From positions 1 through 64,000 of the forward strand of contig NZ_JACIJK010000007.1 in the NCBI RefSeq assembly GCF_014199305.1: 64,000 nt of DNA, in the 5' to 3' direction. Every line of letters begins with the position of its first letter. Positions within the stretch are counted from its first letter, which is position 1. The DNA comes from Sphingomonas aerophila (GTDB taxonomy: Bacteria; Pseudomonadota; Alphaproteobacteria; Sphingomonadales; Sphingomonadaceae). Position numbers and translations under genes: made by a program. The notes under the pieces are model-generated. The model made no database searches and was not told the DNA's origin. It was given only the letters and a program-made list of their open reading frames with translations. Positions 55,827 to 64,000 of the stretch are shown piece by piece.

Positions 55827-57088
55827 GCGCCGATCGCGCCTGGTTCGGCCAGCCGCGCGGCCTCACGGTCCTGTTCCTGACAAACATGTGGGAACAGTTC
55901 TCCTATTACGGGATGCGGGCTCTGCTGGTCTATTACATGACCAAGCAGCTGGCGATGGCGCAGGGCTCCGCGTCGCTTGTCTATGGCACCTATACCGCCT
56001 GCGCTTACTTCACGCCGATCTTTGGTGGCGTGATCGCCGACCGCCTGCTGGGCAAGCGGCGCGCGATCATCCTGGGCGGGTCGATCATGGCGGCGGGTCA
56101 CTTCATGATGACCTTTGAGCCGCTATTCTACCCGGCGCTGGCCACCATCGCGATCGGCAACGGGCTGTTCCTGCCCAGCCTGCCAAGCCAAATCGACGAT
56201 TTGTACGAACCCGGTGACCCTCGGGTGGGCTGGGCCTACAACGTCTACTATGTCGGGGTGAATATCGGCGGCTTCCTGGCGCCGCTGATCTGCGGGACGC
56301 TGGGCGAACTATACGGGTGGCATTGGGGTTTCGGTGCGGCTGGCGTCGGCATGGTCGCGGGGCTGTGCATCTACCTTTGGGGCCAGCGCTATTTACCCGA
56401 ACAAGCTAGGCAGCCGGCGATCGAGGCCACGGCAGCGACGCCGGTGCGCTTGCCGCGGGCAACGCTGTTGCTCCTGCTTGCCATCGGCTTGTCCGTAATG
56501 GTGTTCCGCGGCGCATACGAGCAGGTTGGCAATACGGTGGCGCTGTGGGCGGACACTGGCGTCGACCGGGGGTGGCGAGGCAGGCAGATCCCGATGACTT
56601 GGTTTCAGGCGCTCAATCCGCTGCTGGTCATGGTGATGACGCCGCCGCTGCTGGTCGCGTGGCGGCGGCGATCGGAGCGGGGCGCTGCGGAACGACCGGC
56701 ACGTCGCATGGCTACCGGCGCGGCGATTGTCGCAGCCGCTTACCTGTTGGTTGCGGCGCTGGCTGCATCGGGCGGGCAGGCGCACTGGTTGTGGCTCGCT
56801 CTGTTCTTTGTGGTGCTGACCGTGGGTGAACTGCACATCCTGCCAACCGGGTTAGGTCTGTTTGCACGCCTCGCGCCCAAGGGGCTGGGCGCGACCACGG
56901 TAGCTGCGTGGTACCTGGCAACCTTTGCCGGAAGCCTGGTTGCGGGATTTGTCGGCACGGGGTGGAGCCGCATGGGGCATGGCGGCTTCTTTCTGGTCCT
57001 CGCCGGCCTGGCGACCGTCGCGGCTGTCCTGTTGTGGTGTCTCGATCCGGCCGAACAACATGTGCAGCGCCTGGCTGAGATGGATTGA
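55823..57088 (+). CDS. POT-family proton-dependent peptide transporter
   Basis: The 421-residue protein is a 12-helix-class MFS transporter. It shows the POT motif WEQFSYYGMRALLVYYM (consensus ExxERFxYYG) and the MFS loop IADRLLGKRRAIILGG. YYVGVNIGGFLAPLICGTLG is also typical. POT proteins import di- and tripeptides with protons. It starts inside the epimerase stop (ATGA). With the peptide-acting genes around it, it probably brings short peptides, possibly with D-residues, into the cytoplasm. Confidence 0.88.
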   Translation: MSADRAWFGQPRGLTVLFLTNMWEQFSYYGMRALLVYYMTKQLAMAQGSASLVYGTYTACAYFTPIFGGVIADRLLGKRRAIILGGSIMAAGHFMMTFEPLFYPALATIAIGNGLFLPSLPSQIDDLYEPGDPRVGWAYNVYYVGVNIGGFLAPLICGTLGELYGWHWGFGAAGVGMVAGLCIYLWGQRYLPEQARQPAIEATAATPVRLPRATLLLLLAIGLSVMVFRGAYEQVGNTVALWADTGVDRGWRGRQIPMTWFQALNPLLVMVMTPPLLVAWRRRSERGAAERPARRMATGAAIVAAAYLLVAALAASGGQAHWLWLALFFVVLTVGELHILPTGLGLFARLAPKGLGATTVAAWYLATFAGSLVAGFVGTGWSRMGHGGFFLVLAGLATVAAVLLWCLDPAEQHVQRLAEMD

Positions 57089-57141
57089 CAATTCTCCATT
57101 CAGGACAGACCATCTCTGAACAGGACTAAAGGGGGTGCGTG

Positions 57142-59463
57142 ATGAAAGCTTCTCGTCTCTTGGCCTCCGTTTCGGGGGTGGTCATCATGGGACTGCTCGC
57201 GGGCACCGCGGCTGCTCAGACCGGGCCGGTAGCCCCAGCGAGTGTCACATCGGACGCTGTCCCGACTGGCCCGCAGACAACGGGAACGACTCAGGGCACC
57301 CAGGCAGGCGGCGGTGCGTCCACCAACGGAGCCGGCAACAGCTATGCCGAAGACGTGGTCGTCACCGCCCAGAAGCGCGAGCAGGTCCTTATCGACGTGC
57401 CCCAGTCCGTCACGGTCATCGGTGGCGAGGCGCTGGAGCGGCAACAGGCCTTCAGCTTCCAGGATTACGCCAAGCTGGTGCCGGGGCTGCAGCTGGCACA
57501 GAGCAACCCAGGTGAGGCACGCATCGTGCTGCGCGGCATCAACACCGGCGGCGTGGCGGCAACGGTTGCGACCTACGTCGACGAAACGCCGTTCGGGTCG
57601 TCCAGCGGGCAGGTCAATTCCGCCATTCTGGCAGGCGAGTTCGACACGTTCGATGTTGCGCGCGTGGAGGTTCTGCGCGGCCCGCAAGGTACCCTGTATG
57701 GCGCGAGCTCCCTGGGTGGCGTCCTGAAGTTTGTCACGACCGCGCCCAGCTCTTCCAGCGTGGAGGCGAGGGGACGCGCCAGCATCGAGGCGGTCGATGG
57801 CGGCGACCTGTCCTATATGGGATCGGCGGTGGTCAACCTGCCGCTGTCGAGCACGCTCGCGGTGCGCGCGTCCGGTTTCTACCGGGACTATGGCGGGTAC
57901 ATCGACTCGGTCGGGACCGGCGGGTCTGACGTCGCCAGAAACATCAACGGATCGAAAAGCTATGGCGGCCGCGTGTCGGCGCTGTTCAAGCCGATTGACG
58001 CCCTGTCGATCCGGCTGACCGCGATCCTCCAGAACCTCAACACGGATGCGGCGAGCTATGTCGCGAGCGATCCCGTGACGTTGAAGACACTGTATGGCGG
58101 GCTGACCCAATCGCAGTATGTTCCCGAATACACCAACATCGCGTACCGGCTGTACAACGGCGCCGCCGATCTGGACCTCGGCTTTGCGACGCTGACTTCC
58201 TCGACCAGTTACAGCACGTCCAAGGAGTCGCTGCGCGACGATCTGACCGTGCAATATGGCGCGCTGCTTGGTCTGTACGATGATGCGACCGGGCCCGCGG
58301 CCGACCTGGGCCTGATTCAGCACACGGATGTTGAGCGCTTCACGCAGGAGGTGAGGCTTGCCTCCCCCGCCAGCGACACGTTTGAGTGGTTGCTGGGTGG
58401 CTACTACAACCATGAAAAGGGCGCGATCCTGCAGCGGATCGACGTTTATGATCAGGGCACGCTGACGCTGTCGACGCTGCTGCCGCAGTTGGCGGACATC
58501 TTCACCCGATCGCGCTACGAGGAAATTGCAGGCTTCGCAAACGGCACGCTGCACCTCGGGCCCAAGTTCGACCTGACCGCGGGCGGGCGCTACAGCCACA
58601 ATGACCAGGATGCGAACCAGGGTGGCAGCGGCCTGCTTGCCCCGCCGACCTTGTCATCGGCGTCCAAGGAGAATGTCTTCACCTGGCAGGTCGCGCCCAA
58701 GTTCAAGTTCAATGAACGGGCCGCCCTCTACGCCCGCGCCGCCAAGGGCTTCCGTCCCGGTGGCCCGAACATCGTGCCCCCCAACGCGCCCACCGACGTC
58801 AGGACGTATCGGTCGGACTCGCTGGTAAGCTATGAGGTCGGGGTCAAGGCAGAGACGCCCGGCCGGCAGTTCGCAATCGACATCGCCGCCTTCCACATCG
58901 CCTGGAAGGACATCCAGCTGTTCGCGCAGATCGGCGATTTCGGCGTCAACGCAAACGGGGGCAAGGCAAAGAGCGATGGTGTCGAGTTCACCGCCACCAT
59001 GCGGCCGACCCGCGGCTACACCGTCTCCGTCAACGGTGCCTACACCGATGCGAAGCTGCGCGACGACACCGATCCGCTGATCGGCGGCCGCGACGGCGAT
59101 CGGCTGCCGTTCACGCCGAAGTACGCGGTATCCGTCAACGAGGACTACCAATGGCGGATCGCCGGCAAGACCGATGTCTATGTCGGCGGTTCTCTACGCT
59201 TCGTGGGTGAGCAGACCGGGCCGTACAGCCCAACCGCGATCGCGTTGACCGGGCGCCAGTACAGGATCCCGTCCTATGCGGTCGTGGACCTGCGGGCAGG
59301 GGTGGATTTCGGCAAGTTCTCGATCGAGGCATATGCCAAGAACCTGACCAACTCGGTCGGCAAGACCAGCGTCACCGGTGAAGGGAACGTTCCGTTCGGG
59401 GCCTTGCAGACCGGCGTGATCCGGCCGCGCGTGATCGGCCTGACGCTGGGCGCGGGGTTCTAG
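57142..59463 (+). CDS. TonB-dependent receptor in the peptide operon
   Basis: The 773-residue outer-membrane receptor has a signal peptide (ending GTAAAQ) and a disordered linker. A TonB box follows (EDVVVTAQKREQVLIDVPQS), then the plug (FSFQDYAKLVPGLQLAQSNP, VEVLRGPQGTLYGASSLGGV) and the barrel ending GLTLGAGF. No STN domain, so no surface signalling. It should import the operon's substrate across the outer membrane. ATG 57142 follows AAAGGGGG. It lies 53 bases after the POT gene and two bases before the next gene. Confidence 0.92.
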   Translation: MKASRLLASVSGVVIMGLLAGTAAAQTGPVAPASVTSDAVPTGPQTTGTTQGTQAGGGASTNGAGNSYAEDVVVTAQKREQVLIDVPQSVTVIGGEALERQQAFSFQDYAKLVPGLQLAQSNPGEARIVLRGINTGGVAATVATYVDETPFGSSSGQVNSAILAGEFDTFDVARVEVLRGPQGTLYGASSLGGVLKFVTTAPSSSSVEARGRASIEAVDGGDLSYMGSAVVNLPLSSTLAVRASGFYRDYGGYIDSVGTGGSDVARNINGSKSYGGRVSALFKPIDALSIRLTAILQNLNTDAASYVASDPVTLKTLYGGLTQSQYVPEYTNIAYRLYNGAADLDLGFATLTSSTSYSTSKESLRDDLTVQYGALLGLYDDATGPAADLGLIQHTDVERFTQEVRLASPASDTFEWLLGGYYNHEKGAILQRIDVYDQGTLTLSTLLPQLADIFTRSRYEEIAGFANGTLHLGPKFDLTAGGRYSHNDQDANQGGSGLLAPPTLSSASKENVFTWQVAPKFKFNERAALYARAAKGFRPGGPNIVPPNAPTDVRTYRSDSLVSYEVGVKAETPGRQFAIDIAAFHIAWKDIQLFAQIGDFGVNANGGKAKSDGVEFTATMRPTRGYTVSVNGAYTDAKLRDDTDPLIGGRDGDRLPFTPKYAVSVNEDYQWRIAGKTDVYVGGSLRFVGEQTGPYSPTAIALTGRQYRIPSYAVVDLRAGVDFGKFSIEAYAKNLTNSVGKTSVTGEGNVPFGALQTGVIRPRVIGLTLGAGF

Positions 59464-59465
59464 GC

Positions 59466-60515
59466 GTGACCTTCTCCCTCTCTGGCCGAGGGGATCGCGC
59501 GGGGGCGGTGCATGCGTTCGCGGCGCCTTACCTGTTGTTCCTCGGCGATGTGACGGAGCCCGGCTTCGCCAAGACGGCGTTCGGGTTGCGCGATTGGGCT
59601 GGCGACCGCTGCATTGGCGAACATGCCTTGCCCGATGCAACGGTATCGACCGGTCTTGCTCGCCTGACCCCGGCGCAAGCAGCCGCGAGCGGAGCGCGCA
59701 CCATGGTGATCGGGGTCGCCAATCAGGGCGGTGTCATTCCGCCGTCGTGGGTCCGCGAGCTACTGGCGGCGATCGAAGCGGGGCTCGACCTGGTCGCCGG
59801 GATGCATAGCCGATTGCAGAATATCGAAGAGTTGCGTGACGCTGCCGCACGGGCCGGCACCCGCCTGATCGACCTTCGCGTGCCGCCGCCCAATCTGCCG
59901 GTCGCAAGCGGTCGCAAGCGGACGGGGCGTCGCCTGCTGACCGTCGGCACCGATTGCGCGCTGGGCAAGAAATACACCGCGCTGTCCCTTGCGCGTGGCC
60001 TTGGCGAGCGCGGGGTCGATGCCATTTTTCGGGCTAGCGGCCAGACCGGGATCATGATTGCCGGAGAGGGCATTGCGATTGACGCGGTAATCGCCGATTT
60101 TGCGGCGGGTGCGGCCGAACTGCTCAGCCCCGATGCCGCTCCGGATCATCTGGACGTGATAGAGGGGCAGGGGTCCTTGTTTCATCCCGCCTATGCCGGG
60201 GTGTCGCTTGCGCTGCTCCATGGCAGCCAGCCCGACCAGTTCGTGGTCTGTCACGAACCCGGGCGCCGGCAGATCCTGGGCACCGCGGGCATGGAACTGC
60301 CCACCATCGAAGCCGTCATCGAACAGACGGTGGCGCTTGGCCGGCTGACGAGCCCGGCGATCCGCTGTGTCGGGGTCAGCCTGAACACCGGTCGGATGAG
60401 CCCCAAGGACGCGAACCGGGAAATCGAGGAAACAAGCGCCCGTCTGGGCCTTCCCGCGGCCGATCCGATCCGGGGCGGCGTTGCATTCGACCGGTTGCTC
60501 GACGCATGCCGTTGA
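59466..60515 (+). CDS. DUF1611 protein, DgcN-like N-acetyltransferase
   Basis: The 349-residue protein matches the DUF1611 family: YLLFLGDVTEPGFAKTAFGL, NQGGVIPPSW, AGMHSRLQ, then a P-loop-like motif GTDCALGKKYTALSLARGLG, RASGQTGIMIAG, and EGQGSLFHPAY. DgcN from marine bacteria N-acetylates D-glutamate, after which DgcA racemises the product. The epimerase gene upstream (54813) makes this pairing plausible. GTG 59466 starts two bases after the receptor stop; its end overlaps the next gene by 10 bases. The symbol is withheld because function is by family and context. Confidence 0.83.
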   Translation: MTFSLSGRGDRAGAVHAFAAPYLLFLGDVTEPGFAKTAFGLRDWAGDRCIGEHALPDATVSTGLARLTPAQAAASGARTMVIGVANQGGVIPPSWVRELLAAIEAGLDLVAGMHSRLQNIEELRDAAARAGTRLIDLRVPPPNLPVASGRKRTGRRLLTVGTDCALGKKYTALSLARGLGERGVDAIFRASGQTGIMIAGEGIAIDAVIADFAAGAAELLSPDAAPDHLDVIEGQGSLFHPAYAGVSLALLHGSQPDQFVVCHEPGRRQILGTAGMELPTIEAVIEQTVALGRLTSPAIRCVGVSLNTGRMSPKDANREIEETSARLGLPAADPIRGGVAFDRLLDACR

Positions 60516-61630
60516 GCCCCGCCTGGACCGACCGGTTCCGCCGGTTCGTCCTGCCGGGGCTGGCCTTCAAGGCTGTTGTGATCGGCGGCGGTTATGCGAC
60601 GGGGCGCGAGTTGGCGGAGTTCTTCCTGCCTTCGGGGCCCTGGGGTGGGCTCGCCGCCATGTTGCTGGCCATGCTGATCTGGGCGATGGTGGCGGCCGCG
60701 ACCTTCTGGTTCGCTCACCAGATCGGCGCGCGTGATTACCGCAGCTTCTTTCAACAACTGCTGGGACGCGGATGGATCGCCTTTGAGGTGACCTATGCCG
60801 TGTTCCTGGTGCTGATCCTGGCGGTGTTCGGCGCCGCGGCCGGGGAGATTGCCCGCGCGACATTGGGAGTGCCGGCACTTGCCGGTACGCTGGCGCTGAT
60901 GGGCGGGATCATCGCCTGCGTTGCCTGGGGCAATGCCGGGGTGGAGCGGATCTTCGTGTGGGTCTCCGTGCTGCTCTATGCCACTTATGCGGTGTTCCTG
61001 CTGCTCGTCCTGACGGGTACCGGAGAGCGGATCGGGGCCGCCTTTGCCGCCGCGCCCGCGCCGTCAGGCACCTGGCCGCTCGGCGGAATCACCTATGCCG
61101 GATACAACATCGTCGGTGCGGTGATCGTGCTGCCTGTGACGCGCCACTTTCGCTCGGGGCGCGATGCGGTGGCCGCAGGATTGATCGCGGCACCGCTCGC
61201 CATGCTGCCGGCACTGTTGTTCTTTGTCGGCATGACCGCCTTCCTGCCCGACATCAGGGCCGCAGTGCTGCCGTCGGATTACATGCTGGCGCGGCTGGGC
61301 AGCCCGCTTTTCCACTCGGTCTTTCAGCTCATGATCTTTGCCGCTCTGCTCGAAAGCGGATCTGGCGCGGTACACGCGGTTAACGAGCGGATCGCGCGGG
61401 CAAGCGGCGGTCGCCTGACGCTTGGCCCGCTGAACCGCGCCCTTGCCGCCTTCGCGCTGCTCGCGCCGTGCATGTTGATCGCCGAGCGTGTCGGGCTCGT
61501 GGCCCTGATCGCCTCGGGCTACCGTGCGCTCGCCTGGGCGCTGATCCTTCTTTATGTCCTGCCGCTGTTGGTCACGGTCGCGCTTCGGCGGACCGTGAGC
61601 CCGGCGGTGTTGTCGGAGACACCGTCATGA
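60506..61630 (+). CDS. YkvI-type membrane transporter
   Basis: The 374-residue protein has about ten membrane helices and starts LPGLAFKAVVIGGGYATGRE, the hallmark of the YkvI group. That group is remotely related to amino-acid permeases of the APC/LeuT fold. AGYNIVGAVIVLPVTRHF and HSVFQLMIFAALLESGSGAV are also typical. Its function is not established; in this operon an amino-acid or peptide substrate is likely. It overlaps the DgcN-like gene by 10 bases and the next gene by four. Confidence 0.85.
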   Translation: MPLSPAWTDRFRRFVLPGLAFKAVVIGGGYATGRELAEFFLPSGPWGGLAAMLLAMLIWAMVAAATFWFAHQIGARDYRSFFQQLLGRGWIAFEVTYAVFLVLILAVFGAAAGEIARATLGVPALAGTLALMGGIIACVAWGNAGVERIFVWVSVLLYATYAVFLLLVLTGTGERIGAAFAAAPAPSGTWPLGGITYAGYNIVGAVIVLPVTRHFRSGRDAVAAGLIAAPLAMLPALLFFVGMTAFLPDIRAAVLPSDYMLARLGSPLFHSVFQLMIFAALLESGSGAVHAVNERIARASGGRLTLGPLNRALAAFALLAPCMLIAERVGLVALIASGYRALAWALILLYVLPLLVTVALRRTVSPAVLSETPS

Positions 61631-63201
61631 AGCGCACCATCCTGGCCCTTCCCCTGTTGCTCGCGTCGGTTCCCGCCATGGCGGAGGTGCCCGTCGGCTT
61701 CGACGCCCGAGCAGAGGCGATCCGCGCGGCGAGCGACACGCCAGGCATGGCAATCGCCATCGTGGAAAACGGCAAGGTCGTGCTTGCCAAGGGCTATGGC
61801 GTACGGAAGCTCGGCACGCCGGCCAAGGTCGATGCCGACACGCTGTTCATGATCGGCTCGACGGGCAAGGCCTTCACCACCGCCGCGCTCGCGACCCTGG
61901 TGGATGCGGGGAAGATCGGCTGGGACGACAAGGTGATCGACCATCTACCGGGCTTCCAGATGGCCGACGCCTGGGTCACGCGAGAGATGACGGTGCGCGA
62001 CCTGCTGGTCCATCGCAGCGGCTTGGGGCTGGGGGCGGGCGACCTGATGCTGGTGCCACGCGGCAAGCTGTCGCGTGACGAGGTCGTTCGGCGCCTGCGT
62101 TTTCTGAAACCCGCGACAAGTTTCCGTAGCGGCTATGCCTATGACAACATCCTCTACGTCGTGGCCGGGCGCCTGATCGAGGTGGTCAGCGGGCAAAGCT
62201 GGGAAGAATATATGCGCGATCATGTATTCAAGCCGGCGGGGTTGCCCGACGCGACGGCGGAGCTGAACCGCCAGCTCACCGCCCCGGAACGCGCGCAGCC
62301 ACACGGCCGCGTCGGCGGTGGCGTGCGTGGCACCGGGCCGATAAAGCTGCTCGACGAGCGGGATCGTCTGGGCCAGGCGGGGGCGCCAGCGGGGCTGATC
62401 GCGGCAAGCGCCAACGACATGGCGCGCTGGCTGCAGATCCAGCTTGCCCATGGCGCCCTCCCGGAGGGTAAGGGGCGCTTGTACAGCGAGGCAGCGGCAG
62501 CCGAAATGTGGACGCCCGTCACGCCGATGCCGATCGAGCCCTATCCGGCTCCGGTCGCGGAGATCACGCCGAGCTATCAATCCTATGCCTTGGGCTGGGA
62601 CGTGCGCGACTATCATGGCGCAAAGGTCATCTGGCATGCGGGTGGCCTGTTCGGCTTCACCACGGTGGTGGTAATGCTGCCGGAGAAAAACGTCGGCTTC
62701 GCCATTGCCGTGAACAGCGAAGAGATCGAGCCGCGCTATGGCCTGATGTACGAACTGCTGGACCATTATCTGGGCCTGCCCAAGCAAGACTGGCCGACCC
62801 GCTTTGCCGCGTTCAAGCGCAATCGCATCGCGGGTGCGGAAGCTGCCATCCGGCAACAAACGGCAGCGCCGGCCAAGGTTGGGCCATCCCTGCCCGTCGC
62901 GCGCTACACCGGTCGCTATACCGACCCGTGGTACGGGACGCTGGCGGTCGGGTCCGATGCCAGGGGTCTGACCGTCGACTTCACCACGACGCCAAGGATG
63001 ACTGGGCGGCTGACGCACTATCAATACGACACTTTCATCGCCCGCTTCGATGATCCAGGCATCGAGCCCGCCTACCTCACCTTTGCGCTCGACGCGGAGG
63101 GCAAGGTGTCGCGCATCACGGCCAAGCCGGTGTCTCCGATCGCGGATTTCAGCTTTGATTACAAGGAGCTGGAATTCACCCCGGCAGGAGCGGTCAAGTG
63201 A
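61627..63201 (+). CDS. Serine hydrolase (S12, beta-lactamase-like), exported
   Basis: The 524-residue product has a signal peptide (LPLLLASVPAMAE) and an S12 fold. SxxK is STGK in MIGSTGKAFTTAAL, YxN is YDN in YAYDNILYVV, and HxG is HAG in IWHAGGLFGF. A C-terminal DUF3471-like beta domain (about 425-520; ARYTGRYTDPWYGTLAVGSD) is common in such hydrolases. It differs from the two relatives in the operon and has no membrane tail. ATG 61627 overlaps the permease stop (ATGA). Confidence 0.87.
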   Translation: MKRTILALPLLLASVPAMAEVPVGFDARAEAIRAASDTPGMAIAIVENGKVVLAKGYGVRKLGTPAKVDADTLFMIGSTGKAFTTAALATLVDAGKIGWDDKVIDHLPGFQMADAWVTREMTVRDLLVHRSGLGLGAGDLMLVPRGKLSRDEVVRRLRFLKPATSFRSGYAYDNILYVVAGRLIEVVSGQSWEEYMRDHVFKPAGLPDATAELNRQLTAPERAQPHGRVGGGVRGTGPIKLLDERDRLGQAGAPAGLIAASANDMARWLQIQLAHGALPEGKGRLYSEAAAAEMWTPVTPMPIEPYPAPVAEITPSYQSYALGWDVRDYHGAKVIWHAGGLFGFTTVVVMLPEKNVGFAIAVNSEEIEPRYGLMYELLDHYLGLPKQDWPTRFAAFKRNRIAGAEAAIRQQTAAPAKVGPSLPVARYTGRYTDPWYGTLAVGSDARGLTVDFTTTPRMTGRLTHYQYDTFIARFDDPGIEPAYLTFALDAEGKVSRITAKPVSPIADFSFDYKELEFTPAGAVK

Positions 63202-64000
63202 GCCGGCGCTGGTTGGCCGGGCTGGGCGGGCTGCTGATCGCGGCAGCGGCGTTCGCGCAGCGGGATCTGCCGGTCGCGCCGCGGCCCGCAACACCCCCTG
63301 CGGAAACCTCGACAGCGCCGGTCGTCCCTGGCCCGCCCCCGCTGACGGCGGCCGATGTCGGCGCATGGCTCGACGGCTTCATGCCGGGCTCGTTGCAGGC
63401 AGGAAAGATCGCGGGCGCGCAGGTCGTCGTCGTCAAGGACGGGCAGGTCCTGTTCAAGAAGGGCTATGGCATGGCGGATGTCGCGGCCAAGACGCCGATG
63501 AACGTCGACCTCACCACCATGCGTATCGGCTCCACATCGAAACTGTTCACCTGGACCGCGGTGATGCAGCAGGTGCAGGCCGGCAAGATCGACCTCGACG
63601 CCGACATAAACCGCTACCTCGACTTCCACGTCGAGCCGCGTGGCGGCCGCGCGATCACGATGAATGACCTGATGCGGCATCGCGGCGGGTTCGAGGAAGG
63701 CATCAAGGACCTGCTCACCACGGATCCCAAACTGCTGAAAACGACCGAGCGCTACCTGAAGGAGAACCGGCGCCCGCAACTGTTCACTGCGGGGGAGGTG
63801 CCGGCCTATTCGAATTATGGCACCACGTTGGCCGGCTATATCGTGCAACGGGTGTCGGGCGAGCCGTTCGACGAATATGTGGAACGTCACATCCTGGCGC
63901 CGCTGGGCATGGCACACACGACTCTGCGTCAGCCATTGCCCCCGTCGCTCGCCCGGAATGCGTCCAAGGGTTATCGGCAGAGTGACGGGCCGCCTGCCGC
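63198..64000 (+). CDS. Serine hydrolase (S12), cut by the window's right edge
   Basis: The GTG start at 63198 overlaps the previous stop (GTGA). The visible 267 codons encode a signal peptide (WLAGLGGLLIAAAAFAQ), a Pro-rich linker, and an S12 domain with SxxK as STSK in IGSTSKLFTW and YxN in PAYSNYGTTLAGYI. It is strongly similar to the first gene of the operon: both carry TWTAVMQQVQAGKI, and SGEPFD with YVERHI follows. It therefore looks like a duplicate of that gene. The reading frame is open at base 64000, so the C terminus and any membrane tail are unseen. Confidence 0.87.
   Translation, partial: MSRRWLAGLGGLLIAAAAFAQRDLPVAPRPATPPAETSTAPVVPGPPPLTAADVGAWLDGFMPGSLQAGKIAGAQVVVVKDGQVLFKKGYGMADVAAKTPMNVDLTTMRIGSTSKLFTWTAVMQQVQAGKIDLDADINRYLDFHVEPRGGRAITMNDLMRHRGGFEEGIKDLLTTDPKLLKTTERYLKENRRPQLFTAGEVPAYSNYGTTLAGYIVQRVSGEPFDEYVERHILAPLGMAHTTLRQPLPPSLARNASKGYRQSDGPPA

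Noticed and set aside
57100-58599. Minus-strand open frame of 499 codons inside the TonB receptor gene
   Set aside because: Antisense shadow; the plus-strand receptor has signal peptide, TonB box and plug motifs.
61945-63366. Minus-strand open frame of 473 codons across two serine hydrolase genes
   Set aside because: It spans two well-supported genes in the opposite strand and encodes no domain.

Overview
The window looks like chromosomal DNA of a sphingomonad (Alphaproteobacteria, Sphingomonadaceae, Sphingomonas-like). It is GC-rich and carries four large TonB-dependent outer-membrane receptors, a FecI/FecR regulatory pair, BLUF and LOV blue-light receptors, DUF808, DUF4336, an I78 inhibitor and many single-domain lipoproteins typical of that group. 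No rRNA, convincing tRNA, insertion sequence, prophage or CRISPR array was seen.

Layout. (1) 1-2.4 kb: a degraded left edge with a chemoreceptor fragment and a shortened lipoprotein. (2) 2.5-11.9 kb: a carbohydrate-use locus made of an exported cupin, two exported Gfo/Idh/MocA oxidoreductases, a GH35-type glycosidase, a 1082-aa TonB receptor and a divergent LacI regulator, with an operator-like palindrome between receptor and regulator. (3) 12-27 kb: sensing and housekeeping genes: GAF protein, frameshifted RTX-type calcium-binding protein, RsgA, HNH nuclease, BLUF protein, MreB paralogue, RluE-type pseudouridine synthase, FAD-dependent oxidoreductase, L,D-transpeptidase and a LOV hybrid histidine kinase, with several tiny proteins between them. 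(4) 27-39 kb: PRISE-type reductase, TonB receptor, DUF4336 protein, potassium channel, I78 inhibitor, cytosolic chemoreceptor, large murein L,D-transpeptidase and DUF808 protein. (5) 39.2-46.4 kb: one minus-strand series, sigma factor, FecR, STN-type TonB receptor, then a 1064-aa autotransporter. (6) 46.7-52 kb: dienelactone hydrolase, CGNR regulator, EamA exporter, and a six-helix chemoreceptor coupled to a small unknown protein. (7) 52-64 kb: an XRE-cupin regulator divergent from a tightly packed plus-strand operon that runs off the right edge.

The last operon is the most interesting part. It contains a serine hydrolase (S12), an enolase-superfamily epimerase resembling DgcA, a POT peptide transporter, a TonB receptor, a DUF1611 protein resembling DgcN, a YkvI-type permease and two more serine hydrolases. 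DgcN and DgcA are known to convert D-glutamate to L-glutamate through N-acetyl intermediates. The gene set therefore suggests a complete outer-membrane-to-cytoplasm route for capturing, cutting and using D-amino-acid-containing peptides such as cell-wall fragments. That substrate is inferred, not shown.
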